Positions 1 through 9,793 of a stretch of 64,000 bases of DNA are shown here, piece by piece (position 1 is the stretch's first letter; every line of letters begins with the position of its first letter). Source of the DNA: Pseudomonas sp. 21 (GTDB taxonomy: Bacteria; Pseudomonadota; Gammaproteobacteria; Pseudomonadales; Pseudomonadaceae); the NCBI RefSeq assembly GCF_000955805.1, contig NZ_JYOA01000009.1, positions 63,668-127,667 on the forward strand. Reading direction: 5' to 3'. The position numbers were made by a program, and so were the translations under genes. The notes beneath the pieces are model-generated. The model was given only the letters and a program-made list of their open reading frames with translations. It did not search any database and was not told where the DNA came from.

Positions 1-57
1 CGCTCCTACGAAGAGCGCGCCGGAGCAGGCCTGTAGGAGCGAGCTTGCTCGCGAACC
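1..57. repeat. REP pair, family A, left arm cut by window edge
   Basis: Positions 32-57 carry the family A REP unit (TGTAGGAGCGAGCTTGCTCG followed by CGAACC). Positions 1-10 hold the end of the inverted partner, truncated by the window edge. The same unit recurs near 6.3, 12.5, 34.1, 39.6 and 59.0 kb, usually as an inverted pair 10-40 nt apart, the REPIN arrangement known in Pseudomonas. It lies downstream of ladS. Confidence 0.85.
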
Positions 58-105
58 GAATGGCACGAGGCTATCGCAGACGAAGCCCCCGCACAGGACC
101 GAACC

Positions 106-2496
106 TCAGGCCGGGCTGGGCAGTGCCGGCTGGCACAGCAGCCAGTCGTGCAGCAGCGCCTGCAGCTCCTCGAACTTCACCGGCTTGGCCATGTAGTCGC
201 TCATCCCCGCCGCCAGGCAGCGCTCACGGTCGCCGCTGTGGCTGTGAGCCGTGATCGCCAGTACCGGCAGGTCGGCGCACCGCGGCAACGTGCGGATCGC
301 CCGGCAGGTCGCGAAGCCGTCCATCACCGGCATCTGGCAGTCCAGCAGCACGGTGTCGATGGCTTCCCGGCGCAGCAGTTCGATGGCCTCGGCGCCGTTG
401 TCGGCCGTGCGTACGCGATAGCCGAGCTTGAGCAGCATGCCGCGGATCACCAGTTGGTTGATGGCGTTGTCTTCCACCACCAGCACGGTGCACTGGTCAG
501 GGCTGCGCAGCACCTGGCCGCCCGCGCGACGCGGCGGCGGGGCGATGCCCTGCACCGGCTGGCCGACCTGCAGCTCCAGGGCGAAGCGACTGCCCTGCCC
601 CGGCACGGATTCGTGGGTCAGCGTGCCACCCAGCAGCGCGACCAGCTTGCGGGTGAGCGCCAGGCCAATACCGAGGCCGCCGTACTCGCGGGTCAGAGAC
701 CCGTCGAGCTGGAAGAAGCGCTGGTACAGCGCGCCATCCGGCGGAGTGGAGAAACCGATGCCGCTATCCTGCACCTCGATGCGCAGCACCAGGCCTTCAT
801 TGTTCGGCACACCCTCCACCCGCAGGTGCACGCCACCCTGGTGGGTGAACTTGATGGCATTGTCGATCAGGTAGCCCAGCGCCTGGGTCAGCTTGCCGGC
901 GTCGCCTTCAAGGGTGTCCGGCAGGCTCTCGTCCAGTTGCAGGACGAAGCGCAGCCCGCGCTCCTCGGCACGCGGCGCGTACTGAGCGCGCAGGCCGTCG
1001 CACAGGCCGCGCAGGCTGAAAGGCTCGCGGCGCGGGTAGAGCTTGCCGGCCTGCAGCTCGATCAGCGCGAGGATGTCGTTGACCATGCGCATCATGTCGC
1101 GCGCCGAACCGGTGGCGGTCTTGTGGTACTGCGCCAACTCGATGTCCATGGGCACCGTCTGCATCAGCTCCAGCGAGCCGATCACCCCGCTCATGGGCGT
1201 GCGCAGTTCATGGGTGACGGTGGCGAGGAATTCGTCCTTCAGGCGGTTGCTGCTGGCCAGCTCCAGGTTCAGCTGTTCCAGTTTGCGGCTGGTTTCCTGG
1301 AGGATGCGCGTGCGCTCCTCCTTCATGGCATTGATGCGGTCCGCCAGTGCCAGGGACAGCAGGCCGACCTCCAGCGCCGAACCGATCTGGCTGGCGTACA
1401 TGGTGAGGAAGATGTTGGGCAGGAAGCCCAGCACCATCAGCGTGTTGATGACCCCGCCGAGCAGGAATGCGCTCCAGGCGAAGATGAAGTAACGCGCCAC
1501 GCGCATGCCGCGCAGCCAGGCGACGATGCCGGCGGTGAAGATCACCACGGTGAAGGCCAGCGCCAGGTAGGTGGCCAGCCGCAGGGCGATGGCGTAGCTG
1601 ACAGTCAGCGCCAGCACCATCACCAGCGCGCCGACGCCCATCAGTACGCGCAGGATGCGGTCGATCCACAGGCTGTGCTCGCGGGTATGCAGGAAGCTAC
1701 GGGCGAACTGGCAGCCGAAGAGACCGGCCGAGCCGATCAGGAACGGCGTGGCGGCGTTGGCCCACCAGGGATTGTTCGGCCAGAAGTACTCGATGCCGGC
1801 GCCATTGACCGAGATCTGGTAGAAGCCGAACGAGGCTATATAAAGGATGTAATAGAGATAGCTGGTGTCGCGGACGCTGAGGAAGATGAACAGGTTGTAG
1901 ATCAGCATCACCAGCAGCACGCCATAGATGATGCCCAGCACATAGATGCGCCCCGGCTGCTCTTCCAGGTAGGCCTTGGACGACCAGAGCGTCAGCGGCG
2001 CCTGGATCGAGCCCTGGCTTTCCAGGCGCAGGTAGACGCGCAGCGGCTTGCCCGGCTCCAGCTTGAGGTCGAACAGGTAGTTGTTCTGGCGGATCGGCCG
2101 GCTGCCGAACGGCAGGGTGTCGCCGGTGCGCTGGGCCAGCCTGAAACCGCCCTGGCCGTCGGGCAGGTACAGGTCGAGCTTGTCCAGCGGCGGGTAGGCC
2201 AGCTCCAGCAGCCAATTGGCCGGGTCGCTCGAGGCCTTGGGCTGGTAGTCCAGGTCCAGGCGCAACCAGAACACCGAGCGCGAATAGCCGGCATTGAGCA
2301 CGTCGCGCTCATGGTGGCGGAAACTGGCGGCCAGCGCCGGCGAGCTGATCTCGGCGATATCGGCCGTGCCGCGCACGTCCTCGAAGACATCCATCGCCCG
2401 CCCGAGCGGCAATTGCCCGACGCGCTCGTCGAAGCTGATGGCGCTCGCCACTGGCGAGAGGATGAGAAGGATCAGGAAGATCAGCCAGTGCCGCAT
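106..2496 (-). CDS. ladS: Hybrid sensor histidine kinase LadS
   Basis: This 796-residue inner-membrane sensor kinase feeds the Gac/Rsm network that switches between acute and biofilm lifestyles in P. aeruginosa. A signal peptide (about residues 1-19) precedes a periplasmic 7TMR-DISM extracellular domain (about 25-170), a seven-helix 7TMR-DISM membrane region (about 185-385), a HisKA domain with H-box ATVTHELRTP (His429), an ATPase domain with N-box LIDNAIKF (Asn546) and G-boxes DSGIGF and GGLGIGL, and a C-terminal receiver with LLDCQMPVMDG (Asp719) and conserved Lys741. Length and architecture match P. aeruginosa LadS, and the divergent thiD neighbour is the same. There is no HPt domain, consistent with phosphotransfer to the GacS HPt known for LadS. 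A RetS-like kinase is the alternative, but RetS carries two receivers. Confidence 0.93.
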   Translation of the reverse strand: MRHWLIFLILLILSPVASAISFDERVGQLPLGRAMDVFEDVRGTADIAEISSPALAASFRHHERDVLNAGYSRSVFWLRLDLDYQPKASSDPANWLLELAYPPLDKLDLYLPDGQGGFRLAQRTGDTLPFGSRPIRQNNYLFDLKLEPGKPLRVYLRLESQGSIQAPLTLWSSKAYLEEQPGRIYVLGIIYGVLLVMLIYNLFIFLSVRDTSYLYYILYIASFGFYQISVNGAGIEYFWPNNPWWANAATPFLIGSAGLFGCQFARSFLHTREHSLWIDRILRVLMGVGALVMVLALTVSYAIALRLATYLALAFTVVIFTAGIVAWLRGMRVARYFIFAWSAFLLGGVINTLMVLGFLPNIFLTMYASQIGSALEVGLLSLALADRINAMKEERTRILQETSRKLEQLNLELASSNRLKDEFLATVTHELRTPMSGVIGSLELMQTVPMDIELAQYHKTATGSARDMMRMVNDILALIELQAGKLYPRREPFSLRGLCDGLRAQYAPRAEERGLRFVLQLDESLPDTLEGDAGKLTQALGYLIDNAIKFTHQGGVHLRVEGVPNNEGLVLRIEVQDSGIGFSTPPDGALYQRFFQLDGSLTREYGGLGIGLALTRKLVALLGGTLTHESVPGQGSRFALELQVGQPVQGIAPPPRRAGGQVLRSPDQCTVLVVEDNAINQLVIRGMLLKLGYRVRTADNGAEAIELLRREAIDTVLLDCQMPVMDGFATCRAIRTLPRCADLPVLAITAHSHSGDRERCLAAGMSDYMAKPVKFEELQALLHDWLLCQPALPSPA

Positions 2497-2704
2497 GGTG
2501 CCCCGCAGTGCCGCCGACAGCTGCGCCGGAGATCCCCATCCCCTGCCTTGGCGCGCCGTGGAGGCGTTGTGTTGGAATCGGCGAACTCTAGCACAGGCCT
2601 TGTGCCCCGTGGCATTCGACCATTCGGGCAGGGCGTGGCCGGGCGATGGGCATTGGACCGTTCGGTCAGCTCAGCAGCGCATTTTGGTGATAAGCTCCCG
2701 CGCC

Positions 2705-3502
2705 ATGAAAACACCTGCCTCCCGTCCCGTAGTGCTCTGCCTGTCCGGCCACGACCCCAGTGGCGGTGCCGGCCTGCAGGCCGATATCGAAGCCCTGATC
2801 GCCCAAGGCTGCCACGCGGCGCCCACCGTCACCGCACTGACCGTTCAGGATACCGTCAACGTTTCCGACTTCCGCGTGCTCGACCGCGAGTGGGTGCTGG
2901 CCCAGGCCAACGCGGTGATCGCCGACCTGCCGGTGGCGGCGGTCAAGCTGGGCATGCTCGGCTCGGTGCAGATGGTCGACACGGTCGTCGAGATCATGCA
3001 ATCCCTGCCGGGCATCCCGCTGGTCTGCGACCCGGTGCTGCGTGCCGGTGGCGGCGGCTCGCTGGGCAAGGACGACGTCGGCTACGCCATGCGCGAGCGC
3101 CTGCTGCCGATTGCCGCAGTGGCCACGCCTAACCTGCCCGAGGCGCGCATCCTCGCCGAGCTGCCCGAAGGCACAGCGGACGAGTGCGCCGACAAGCTGC
3201 TGCCTTATATCCAGACCCTGCTGATCACCGGCGGCCATGGCGACGAATCCGAGGTGCACAATCGCCTGTACACCCGCGACGGCCAGCGCCACACCTTCAC
3301 CTGCCAGCGCCTGCCGGGCAGCTACCACGGTTCGGGCTGCACCCTGGCGAGCACCCTCGCCGGCCGCCTGGCCCTGGGCGAGGAACTGGTGAGCGCGGTA
3401 CGCAGCGCCCTGGACTACACCTGGCGCACCCTGCGCGACGCGGAAGCGCCCGGCCACGGCCAGTATGTGCCGCGCCGCCTGCCGCTGGACTATTGCAACT
3501 GA
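2705..3502 (+). CDS. thiD: Hydroxymethylpyrimidine/phosphomethylpyrimidine kinase
   Basis: ThiD phosphorylates HMP and HMP-phosphate to HMP-pyrophosphate, the pyrimidine half of thiamine phosphate, in the cytosol. The 265-residue protein has the substrate loop GHDPSGGAG at residues 15-23, a central [11 protein letters not shown] segment and the ribokinase-type anion hole HGSGCTLAS with Cys212. The start at 2705 gives the family N-terminus; the frame stays open upstream, but that part resembles no protein. thiE follows 34 nt downstream, a two-gene thiamine unit diverging from ladS. No TPP riboswitch is visible in the 208-nt gap. That gap holds a small GACCG-TT-CGGTC dyad at 2656-2667. Confidence 0.96.
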   Translation: MKTPASRPVVLCLSGHDPSGGAGLQADIEALIAQGCHAAPTVTALTVQDTVNVSDFRVLDREWVLAQANAVIADLPVAAVKLGMLGSVQMVDTVVEIMQSLPGIPLVCDPVLRAGGGGSLGKDDVGYAMRERLLPIAAVATPNLPEARILAELPEGTADECADKLLPYIQTLLITGGHGDESEVHNRLYTRDGQRHTFTCQRLPGSYHGSGCTLASTLAGRLALGEELVSAVRSALDYTWRTLRDAEAPGHGQYVPRRLPLDYCN

Positions 3503-3536
3503 TTCACTGATCAACCGTACGAAGATCGAGGCACCG

Positions 3537-4166
3537 ATGAAACTGCGCGGACTCTACGCCATCACCGACAGCCAGCTGCTCGACGGCGGCCGCCTGCTGC
3601 CCTACGTCGAAGCCGCCCTGAAAGGCGGCGCCAAGCTGCTGCAGTACCGCGACAAATCCGACGACGCCTCGCGCCGCCTGCGCGAAGCCGAGGCCCTGCG
3701 CGAGCTCTGCGCGCGCTACGGCGCCACGCTGCTGATCAACGACGACGCCGAACTGGCCGCGCGCCTGGGCGTCAGCGTGCACCTGGGGCAGACCGACGGA
3801 TCGCTGGCCGCGGCCCGCGCCCTGCTCGGCCGCGACGCGGTCATCGGCGGCACCTGCCACGCCAGCCTGGAGATGGCCGAGCAGGCCATCGCCGAGGGCG
3901 CCAGCTACGTCGCCTTCGGCCGCTTCTTCGCCTCCCAGACCAAACCCGGCGCGTCCGCCGCCAGCCTCGAACTGCTGGAACAGGCCAAGGCCCGCTTCAA
4001 CGTGCCGCTGGTGGCCATCGGCGGCGTGACCCTGGATAACGCGCCGGAGCTGATCGCCCGCGGCGCCGACATGATCGCCGTGATCCACGCCCTGTTCGCC
4101 GCCGACTCCCCGGCCGAAGTCGAACAACGCGCGCGCGCCTTCAGCCAACTCTTCGAAACCCGCTGA
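3537..4166 (+). CDS. thiE: Thiamine-phosphate synthase
   Basis: ThiE joins HMP-pyrophosphate and thiazole phosphate to give thiamine monophosphate. The 209-residue TIM-barrel protein starts [12 protein letters not shown], typical for the family. It has the pyrophosphate-binding YRDKS segment (about residues 37-41), the [11 protein letters not shown] strand, HLGQTDGS, and a [12 protein letters not shown] loop that replaces the usual GPIFPT-TK motif as in other pseudomonads. The start at 3537 was chosen over an in-frame upstream extension because family homology begins there. The product passes to ThiL, whose gene lies at 43.6 kb. Confidence 0.95.
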   Translation: MKLRGLYAITDSQLLDGGRLLPYVEAALKGGAKLLQYRDKSDDASRRLREAEALRELCARYGATLLINDDAELAARLGVSVHLGQTDGSLAAARALLGRDAVIGGTCHASLEMAEQAIAEGASYVAFGRFFASQTKPGASAASLELLEQAKARFNVPLVAIGGVTLDNAPELIARGADMIAVIHALFAADSPAEVEQRARAFSQLFETR

Positions 4167-4208
4167 GCGCCCACGCGCCCAGCCCTTCACAGCTTCGCGA
4201 GGTACACC

Positions 4209-5495
4209 ATGTCCCGTTCCGAAACGCTTTTCGCCAATGCCCAGAAACACATCCCCGGTGGCGTGAACTCGCCGGTGCGCGCGTTCAAGAGCGTCGGCGG
4301 CACCCCGCTGTTCTTCAAGCATGCGGAAGGCGCCTACGTGGTGGACGAGGATGACAAGCGCTACGTCGACTACGTCGGCTCCTGGGGCCCGATGATCCTC
4401 GGCCACAGTCACCCGGACGTCCTCGACGCGGTGCGCAAGCAACTCGACCACGGCCTGTCCTACGGCGCGCCGACCGCGCTGGAAGTAGAAATGGCCGATC
4501 TGGTCTGCTCCCTGGTGCCGTCGATGGACATGGTCCGCATGGTCAGCTCCGGCACCGAAGCCACCATGAGCGCCATCCGCCTGGCGCGCGGCTACACCGG
4601 CCGCGACAGCATCATCAAGTTCGAGGGCTGCTACCACGGCCACTCCGACAGCCTGCTGGTGAAAGCCGGCTCCGGCGCCCTGACCTTCGGCGTGCCGAAC
4701 TCCCCTGGCGTGCCGGCGGCCTTCGCCAAACACACGCTGACCCTGCCCTACAACGACATTGCCGCCGTCGAGAAGACCCTGGCCGAAGTCGGCAAGGACG
4801 TGGCCTGCATCATCGTCGAGCCGGTCGCCGGCAACATGAACTGCGTGCCGCCGGCACCGGGCTTCCTCGAAGGCCTGCGCCGCCTGTGCGACCAGCACGG
4901 CGTGGTACTGATCTTCGACGAAGTGATGACCGGCTTCCGCGTGGCCCTGGGCGGCGCCCAGGCGCACTACGGCATCACCCCGGACCTGTCGACCTTCGGC
5001 AAGATCATCGGCGGTGGCATGCCGGTGGGCGCCTTCGGCGGCAAGCGCCAGATCATGGAGCAGATCTCCCCGCTCGGCCCGGTCTACCAGGCCGGCACCC
5101 TGTCGGGCAACCCGCTGGCCATGGCCGCCGGCCTGACCACCCTGCGCCTGATCAGCCGCCCCGGCTTCCACGACGAGCTGACCACCTACACCACCCGCAT
5201 GCTGCAAGGCCTGCAGGAGCGCGCCGACGCCGCCGGCATCCCCTTCGTGACCACCCAGGCGGGTGCCGCGATGTTCGGCCTGTACTTCACCGGCGCCGAT
5301 GCCATCGTCACCTTCGACGACGTGATGACCAGCGATGCGGAACGCTTCAAGCGCTTCTTCCACCTGATGCTGGACGCCGGCATCTACCTGGCCCCAAGCG
5401 CCTTCGAGGCCGGCTTCACCTCCATCGCCCACGGCGAAACCGAGCTGAAGCTGACCCTGGACGCTGCCGAGCGCGCTTTCGCCGCCCTGAAGTAA
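4209..5495 (+). CDS. hemL: Glutamate-1-semialdehyde 2,1-aminomutase
   Basis: HemL is the PLP enzyme that converts glutamate-1-semialdehyde to 5-aminolevulinate, the first dedicated heme and siroheme precursor in the C5 pathway. The 428-residue length is standard. [15 protein letters not shown] near residue 113 binds the PLP phosphate, FDEVMTGFR near 236 contains the pyridine-contacting Asp, and [10 protein letters not shown] places the Schiff-base lysine at Lys265. It follows thiE by 42 nt and may be co-transcribed with it. A GC hairpin 12 nt after the stop ends the unit. Confidence 0.97.
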   Translation: MSRSETLFANAQKHIPGGVNSPVRAFKSVGGTPLFFKHAEGAYVVDEDDKRYVDYVGSWGPMILGHSHPDVLDAVRKQLDHGLSYGAPTALEVEMADLVCSLVPSMDMVRMVSSGTEATMSAIRLARGYTGRDSIIKFEGCYHGHSDSLLVKAGSGALTFGVPNSPGVPAAFAKHTLTLPYNDIAAVEKTLAEVGKDVACIIVEPVAGNMNCVPPAPGFLEGLRRLCDQHGVVLIFDEVMTGFRVALGGAQAHYGITPDLSTFGKIIGGGMPVGAFGGKRQIMEQISPLGPVYQAGTLSGNPLAMAAGLTTLRLISRPGFHDELTTYTTRMLQGLQERADAAGIPFVTTQAGAAMFGLYFTGADAIVTFDDVMTSDAERFKRFFHLMLDAGIYLAPSAFEAGFTSIAHGETELKLTLDAAERAFAALK

Positions 5496-5506
5496 AGCCT
5501 CCCGCG

Positions 5507-5529
5507 AAGGCGCCCAGACGGGCGCCTTC
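5507..5529 (+). terminator. Intrinsic terminator after hemL
   Basis: An inverted repeat AAGGCGCCC - AGAC - GGGCGCCTT sits just after the hemL stop and is followed by TCTGCTC, a weak T tract. The next gene starts about 190 nt later behind its own promoter-like sequence, which fits transcription ending here. Confidence 0.7.
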
Positions 5530-5627
5530 TGCTCTAAACCGAGGCTTTCGCAGCGTTACGCCGGCGCTACGCCCACTCGGCCGCCGCTGGCGTTTCCAGT
5601 AAAAAAACAGAAAAGAAGGTAAAGACT

Positions 5628-5657
5628 TTGTAAGGAAGCGCCCGCTTATTTCATAAT
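5628..5657 (+). promoter_or_regulatory. Candidate sigma70 promoter of the Sel1 protein
   Basis: TTGTAA (5628-5633) and CATAAT (5652-5657) are separated by 18 nt in an AT-rich island within otherwise GC-rich DNA, about 65 nt before the ATG at 5723. The -10 matches five of six consensus positions. This is a sequence match only. Confidence 0.45.
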
Positions 5658-5722
5658 GTGAAGGCTGGCGCATTTCGCTGGCCGGGTTTTACCCGCCCCG
5701 ATCCTGGAGGCCGTTTCTCCCC

Positions 5723-6265
5723 ATGTACCGTTCCGGTCGCACCCTGCTGGGTTGCCTGTTGCTCGCACTGCCCCTGTTCACTCAGGCGGGCGGCAACTCG
5801 CTGCTGATTCCAGCTACCGGACGCTGCACCCTGAACACCGTGCCCGAGCAGCTGCAACAGGCCCTGGCCAGCTGCCAGCAGGCCGCCAACGCCGGCGACG
5901 CACAGGCACAGTTCGAACTGGGGGAGTTCTTCTATACCGGCGAACGCGCCCCGCGCGACTTCCAGGCCGCCCTGCACTGGTACGAGAAGGCTTCGCTGCA
6001 AGGCCACGCCGATGCACAACTGCGCCTGGGTACCATGTTCTTCCGTGGCGAAGGTGTGAAGGCCAACAACGTGCAGGCCTACATCGTGCTGAAGATGGCC
6101 GCGGTCAACGGCGCCGAAGACGCCATGGACAGCGCCGACCTGGTCGCCGAGCAGATGAACAAGGACGAGCTGGACATCGCCACCAAGGTGCTCGGGCAGA
6201 TTTTCCGCAACTACCTGATCGAACTGCAGACCGCCGGCAACTCGCCGTTCTCGCCGCTGCCCTGA
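5723..6265 (+). CDS. Secreted Sel1-like repeat protein
   Basis: The 180-residue protein has a Sec signal peptide (hydrophobic LLGCLLLALPLF, cleavage near residues 22-24) and a periplasmic segment with Sel1-like TPR repeats: AQFELGEFFYTGERAPRDFQ is followed by a second unit AQLRLGTMFFRGEGVKANN with typical 36-residue spacing (about residues 60-130). Sel1 repeats mediate protein-protein contacts, and no catalytic motif is present. It stands alone between the hemL terminator and a REP pair. It corresponds to the hypothetical gene after hemL in P. aeruginosa. The partner is unknown. Confidence 0.85.
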   Translation: MYRSGRTLLGCLLLALPLFTQAGGNSLLIPATGRCTLNTVPEQLQQALASCQQAANAGDAQAQFELGEFFYTGERAPRDFQAALHWYEKASLQGHADAQLRLGTMFFRGEGVKANNVQAYIVLKMAAVNGAEDAMDSADLVAEQMNKDELDIATKVLGQIFRNYLIELQTAGNSPFSPLP

Positions 6266-6290
6266 GTCGCACGCCAGCCTCCCACGCGCT

Positions 6291-6370
6291 GTAGCAACGA
6301 GCTTGCTCGCGAACAGGGCTCTACGGCTGATTTCGGTGCTGAGCGGTTCGCGAGCAAGCTCGCTCCCACG
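6291..6370. repeat. REP pair (REPIN), family A
   Basis: A slightly degenerate forward unit (6291-6315, with AGCAACGAGC for AGGAGCGAGC) and an inverted unit (6345-6370) are separated by 29 nt. The pair sits between two convergent genes, the usual REP location. Confidence 0.85.
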
Positions 6371-6392
6371 AAGAACTAAGTACGCTGATGAA

Positions 6393-6725
6393 TCAGCTGT
6401 CCTTGCCGGGCATCGGCATGGGGAACGGCATCACGTTGCCGGTGATCTTGGCCTCGCTGATCTTCGCGGTGCCCAGGCGCTCCACCTCGTCGATGCGGAT
6501 GATCGAGTGCAGCGGCACGAAGCTGCGGATGACGCCGTCGAATTGCGCCTTGAGCTTCTCCTCGCTGGGGTCGACCACCACCTGGGTGCGTTCGCCGAAG
6601 ACGAACTCCTCGATCTCCAGGAAGCCCCACAGATCGCTTTGGTAGATCTGCTTGGCGTACATCTCGTACACCTGGCCCTGGTTGAGGAAGACCACCTTGT
6701 AGATCGGGTTCTCGCGCTTGCTCAT
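6393..6725 (-). CDS. DUF1820 family protein
   Basis: A 110-residue cytosolic protein with no signal peptide or membrane segment. The start MSKRENPIYKVVFLNQG at 6725 is the conserved DUF1820 N-terminus; an upstream in-frame start would add 15 residues of unrelated sequence. FLEIEEFVFGERTQVVVDP and the C-terminal proline/methionine run MPFPMPMPG are visible. It diverges from miaB. The family is common in gamma-proteobacteria and has no established function, so none is assigned. Confidence 0.85.
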   Translation of the reverse strand: MSKRENPIYKVVFLNQGQVYEMYAKQIYQSDLWGFLEIEEFVFGERTQVVVDPSEEKLKAQFDGVIRSFVPLHSIIRIDEVERLGTAKISEAKITGNVMPFPMPMPGKDS

Positions 6726-6831
6726 GAACGAAGGATGACAGCTTTGCAAAAAGGGCACGAAGGATAGCACAGCCGCGCGGCCTCCAGGCCGTCCTTCGAC
6801 CGGCCCGGTGGCAGACGCCTCGCCCCGGGCT

Positions 6832-6837
6832 TATAAT
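6832..6837 (+). promoter_or_regulatory. Perfect -10 hexamer upstream of miaB
   Basis: TATAAT lies 37 nt before the miaB start at 6874. At 17-nt spacing the -35 position is TGGCAG (6809-6814), a poor match, so activity may depend on the -10 alone or an activator. Confidence 0.5.
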
Positions 6838-6873
6838 GCGCGGTCATTTTTTAACCAGACCAAGAAAGACTCC

Positions 6874-8211
6874 ATGGCCAAGAAGCTTTTCATCCAGACC
6901 CACGGTTGCCAGATGAACGAGTACGACAGCTCGCGCATGGCCGACCTGCTGGGTGAACACCAGGCCCTGGAAATCACCGAGAAAGCCGAAGAAGCCGACG
7001 TCATCCTGCTCAATACCTGCTCGATCCGCGAGAAGGCCCAGGAGAAGGTGTTCTCCGAACTGGGCGCCTGGCGCACGCTGAAGCAGCAGAACCCCAACCT
7101 GGTGATCGGCGTCGGCGGCTGCGTGGCCAGCCAGGAAGGCGCGGCGATCCGCGAGCGCGCGCCGTACGTCGACGTGGTGTTTGGCCCGCAGACCCTGCAC
7201 CGCCTGCCGGAAATGATCGACGCCGCCCGCACCACGCGCAAACCGCAGGTGGACGTGTCCTTCCCGGAAATCGAGAAATTCGACCGCCTGCCCGAACCCC
7301 GCGTCGACGGCCCCACCGCCTTTGTCTCTGTCATGGAAGGCTGCAGCAAGTACTGCACTTTCTGCGTAGTGCCCTACACCCGTGGCGAGGAGGTCAGCCG
7401 TCCGTTCGACGACGTGCTCGCCGAGGTCATCCACCTGGCCGAGAACGGCGTGAAGGAAGTCACCCTGCTGGGCCAGAACGTCAATGGCTACCGCGGCCCG
7501 ACCCATGACGGGCGCATCGCCGACTTCGCCGAGCTGATCCGCGTGGTCGCCGAGGTCGATGGCATCGAGCGCATCCGCTACACCACCTCGCACCCGCTGG
7601 AATTCTCCGATTCGCTGATCGCCGCCCACGCCGAGGTGCCGCAACTGGTGAAGTTCGTCCACCTGCCGGTGCAGGCCGGTTCCGACCGCATCCTCGCGGC
7701 GATGAAGCGCAACCACACCGCGCTGGAGTTCAAATCGCGCATCCGCAAGCTGAAGGCCGCGGTGCCGGACATCTGCATCAGCTCGGACTTCATCATCGGC
7801 TTCCCCGGCGAGACCGAGAAGGACTTCGAGCAGACCCTGAAGCTGGTGGAAGACGTCGGTTTCGATTACTCCTTCTCCTTCATCTACAGTTCGCGCCCAG
7901 GCACCCCGGCCGCCGACCTGGTCGACGACACCCCGGACGAGGTGAAGAAGCAGCGCCTGCTGACACTCAACAGCCGCCTCAACCACCAGGGCTTCGAGAT
8001 CAGCCGACGGATGGTCGGCACCATCCAGCGCATCCTCGTCACCGACTACGCCAAGCGCGACCCCGGCCAGCTCCAGGGCCGCACCGAGAACAACCGCGTG
8101 GTCAACTTCCGCTGCGACAATCCGCGCCTGATCGGCCAGTTCGTCGACGTGGAAATCTACGAGGCACTGCCCAATTCCCTGCGCGCGACCCTGGTGGAAG
8201 CGCGTCACTGA
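6874..8211 (+). CDS. miaB: tRNA-2-methylthio-N6-dimethylallyladenosine synthase
   Basis: MiaB is a radical-SAM methylthiotransferase that adds the 2-methylthio group to i6A37 of tRNAs reading UNN codons. The 445-residue protein has the N-terminal UPF0004 domain with auxiliary-cluster cysteines Cys12, Cys49 and Cys83, the radical-SAM motif C157-SKY-C161-TF-C164, and a C-terminal TRAM RNA-binding domain (about residues 380-443). [20 protein letters not shown] at 6874 is the family N-terminus; an earlier in-frame start adds 22 residues with no homology. It heads the miaB-ybeZ-ybeY-ybeX-lnt series, an RNA-maturation neighbourhood conserved across gamma-proteobacteria. Confidence 0.97.
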   Translation: MAKKLFIQTHGCQMNEYDSSRMADLLGEHQALEITEKAEEADVILLNTCSIREKAQEKVFSELGAWRTLKQQNPNLVIGVGGCVASQEGAAIRERAPYVDVVFGPQTLHRLPEMIDAARTTRKPQVDVSFPEIEKFDRLPEPRVDGPTAFVSVMEGCSKYCTFCVVPYTRGEEVSRPFDDVLAEVIHLAENGVKEVTLLGQNVNGYRGPTHDGRIADFAELIRVVAEVDGIERIRYTTSHPLEFSDSLIAAHAEVPQLVKFVHLPVQAGSDRILAAMKRNHTALEFKSRIRKLKAAVPDICISSDFIIGFPGETEKDFEQTLKLVEDVGFDYSFSFIYSSRPGTPAADLVDDTPDEVKKQRLLTLNSRLNHQGFEISRRMVGTIQRILVTDYAKRDPGQLQGRTENNRVVNFRCDNPRLIGQFVDVEIYEALPNSLRATLVEARH

Positions 8212-8316
8212 ACCTCGACCGTTGAATCCCCCGTTGGCGACTTAACTTTCGTACTCGCTCGCCGGGGGTTATTCTTCGACCATCTCCCTTTGCAGCACGG
8301 CGACTTAGACAACACC

Positions 8317-9318
8317 TTGAACGCCCCCCTGGATATCCATCGTTTCATGCTCGAGCCCTTCGAGGCCCGCAGCTTCGCCAACCTGTGCGGCCAGTTCGAC
8401 GAACACCTGCACCAGATCGAGAAGCGCCTCGGCATCGAGATCCGCAACCGCGGCAACCAGTTCGAACTGGTCGGTGACCCCGAGCGCACCCAAGCGGCCG
8501 AAAACCTCCTGCAGCGTCTCTACCGCGAAGTGCAGAACGGCACCGAGCTGACGCCCGACCTGGTCCACCTGTTCCTGCAGGAATCCGGCCTGGAAGAACT
8601 CTCCGTGGAGCCCGCCGCCCCGCTGGTCACGCTCAAGACCCGCCAGGCGCACATCCGCCCGCGCGGTGCGAACCAGCAGCACTACGTGAAGGCCATCCTC
8701 GACCACGACATCAACTTCGGCATCGGCCCGGCCGGCACCGGCAAGACCTACCTCGCCGTGGCCTGCGCCGTGGACGCCCTGGAGCGCGAGCAGATCCGCC
8801 GCATCCTGCTGGTGCGCCCGGCCGTCGAGGCCGGCGAGAAGCTCGGCTTCCTGCCCGGCGACCTGTCGCAGAAGATCGACCCGTACCTGCGTCCGCTGTA
8901 CGACGCGCTATACGAGATGCTCGGTTTCGAGACCGTGGCCAAGCTGATCGAACGCCAGGTGATCGAAGTCGCTCCGCTGGCCTATATGCGCGGCCGCACG
9001 CTGAGCAACAGCTTCATCATCCTCGACGAAAGCCAGAACACCACGATGGAACAGATGAAGATGTTCCTCACCCGGATCGGCTTCGGCTCCACCGCGGTGA
9101 TTACCGGCGACGTCACCCAGGTCGACCTGCCCAAAGGCACCCGCTCGGGCCTGAAACACGTGATGGAAGTGCTGCGCGATGTCCCTGGCATCAGCTTCAC
9201 CCACTTCAAGTCCAAGGACGTCGTGCGCCACCCGCTGGTGCAGCGCATCGTCGACGCCTACGACGCCTACGAGAACCGTCTGACCGGCGTAGAAGGCCAG
9301 GGCAACAAGCATGCTTGA
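8317..9318 (+). CDS. ybeZ: PhoH-like ATPase YbeZ
   Basis: YbeZ is a PhoH-family cytosolic NTPase that partners the YbeY endoribonuclease in 16S rRNA processing and ribosome quality control. It has an N-terminal KH-like region, Walker A GPAGTGKT (about residue 137) and Walker [12 protein letters not shown] (about 230). No ATG gives the family N-terminus. A TTG at 8317 yields [16 protein letters not shown] (333 residues), matching other pseudomonads, while a second in-frame TTG at 8290 would add nine residues. Neither has a clear Shine-Dalgarno. The 3' end overlaps ybeY by 8 nt. Confidence 0.92.
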   Translation: MNAPLDIHRFMLEPFEARSFANLCGQFDEHLHQIEKRLGIEIRNRGNQFELVGDPERTQAAENLLQRLYREVQNGTELTPDLVHLFLQESGLEELSVEPAAPLVTLKTRQAHIRPRGANQQHYVKAILDHDINFGIGPAGTGKTYLAVACAVDALEREQIRRILLVRPAVEAGEKLGFLPGDLSQKIDPYLRPLYDALYEMLGFETVAKLIERQVIEVAPLAYMRGRTLSNSFIILDESQNTTMEQMKMFLTRIGFGSTAVITGDVTQVDLPKGTRSGLKHVMEVLRDVPGISFTHFKSKDVVRHPLVQRIVDAYDAYENRLTGVEGQGNKHA

Positions 9319-9772
9319 ACTGGACCTGCAGGTCGCCTCGGAATCAGCCGGCCTGCCAAGCGAAGCCGAGTTCAGAACCTGGTGCGAACTGGCCCTGCGC
9401 CAGCGCCAGAATGATTCGGAACTCACCATTCGCCTGGTGGACGAAACCGAAGGGCGCGAACTGAATAAGACCTGGCGACACAAGGACTACGCCACCAACG
9501 TACTGTCCTTCCCCGCCGATGTTCCCGATGAGCTGCTGGACATCCCGCTGCTCGGCGACCTGGTGATCTGCGCCCCCGTAGTCACCCGCGAGGCCGCCGA
9601 ACAGGGCAAGTCCGCCGAGGCCCACTGGGCCCACCTCGTCATCCATGGCTGTCTCCACCTGCTCGGCTACGATCACATCGAAGACGAAGAAGCAGAGGAA
9701 ATGGAAGGTCTGGAACGCGAATTGCTGGCTGAACTGGGTCACCCGGACCCGTATGCGGCCGACGAAGAATAA
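9311..9772 (+). CDS. ybeY: Endoribonuclease YbeY
   Basis: YbeY is the single-strand-specific zinc endoribonuclease needed for 16S rRNA 3'-end maturation and 70S quality control. The 153-residue protein carries the family signature [11 protein letters not shown], which supplies the metal ligands His112, His116 and His122, and TNVLSFP for substrate binding. It overlaps ybeZ by 8 nt and is followed 21 nt later by ybeX, the conserved ybeZYX order. Confidence 0.96.
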   Translation: MLELDLQVASESAGLPSEAEFRTWCELALRQRQNDSELTIRLVDETEGRELNKTWRHKDYATNVLSFPADVPDELLDIPLLGDLVICAPVVTREAAEQGKSAEAHWAHLVIHGCLHLLGYDHIEDEEAEEMEGLERELLAELGHPDPYAADEE

Positions 9773-9793
9773 AAGCCACCGAGCAAGGAAAAG

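Noticed and set aside
2497-2704. TPP riboswitch before thiD
   Set aside because: No conserved THI-box segments are visible in the 208-nt gap, nor before thiL.
148-3132. A 994-codon open frame antisense to ladS
   Set aside because: It covers ladS in reverse, has low-complexity His/Gln/Arg/Ala composition and no family resemblance, typical of the third-position GC bias in this genome.
8228-8275. Possible terminator between miaB and ybeZ
   Set aside because: CCCCCG and CGGGGG can pair, but the loop is long with bulges and the T tract is interrupted, so I did not list it.
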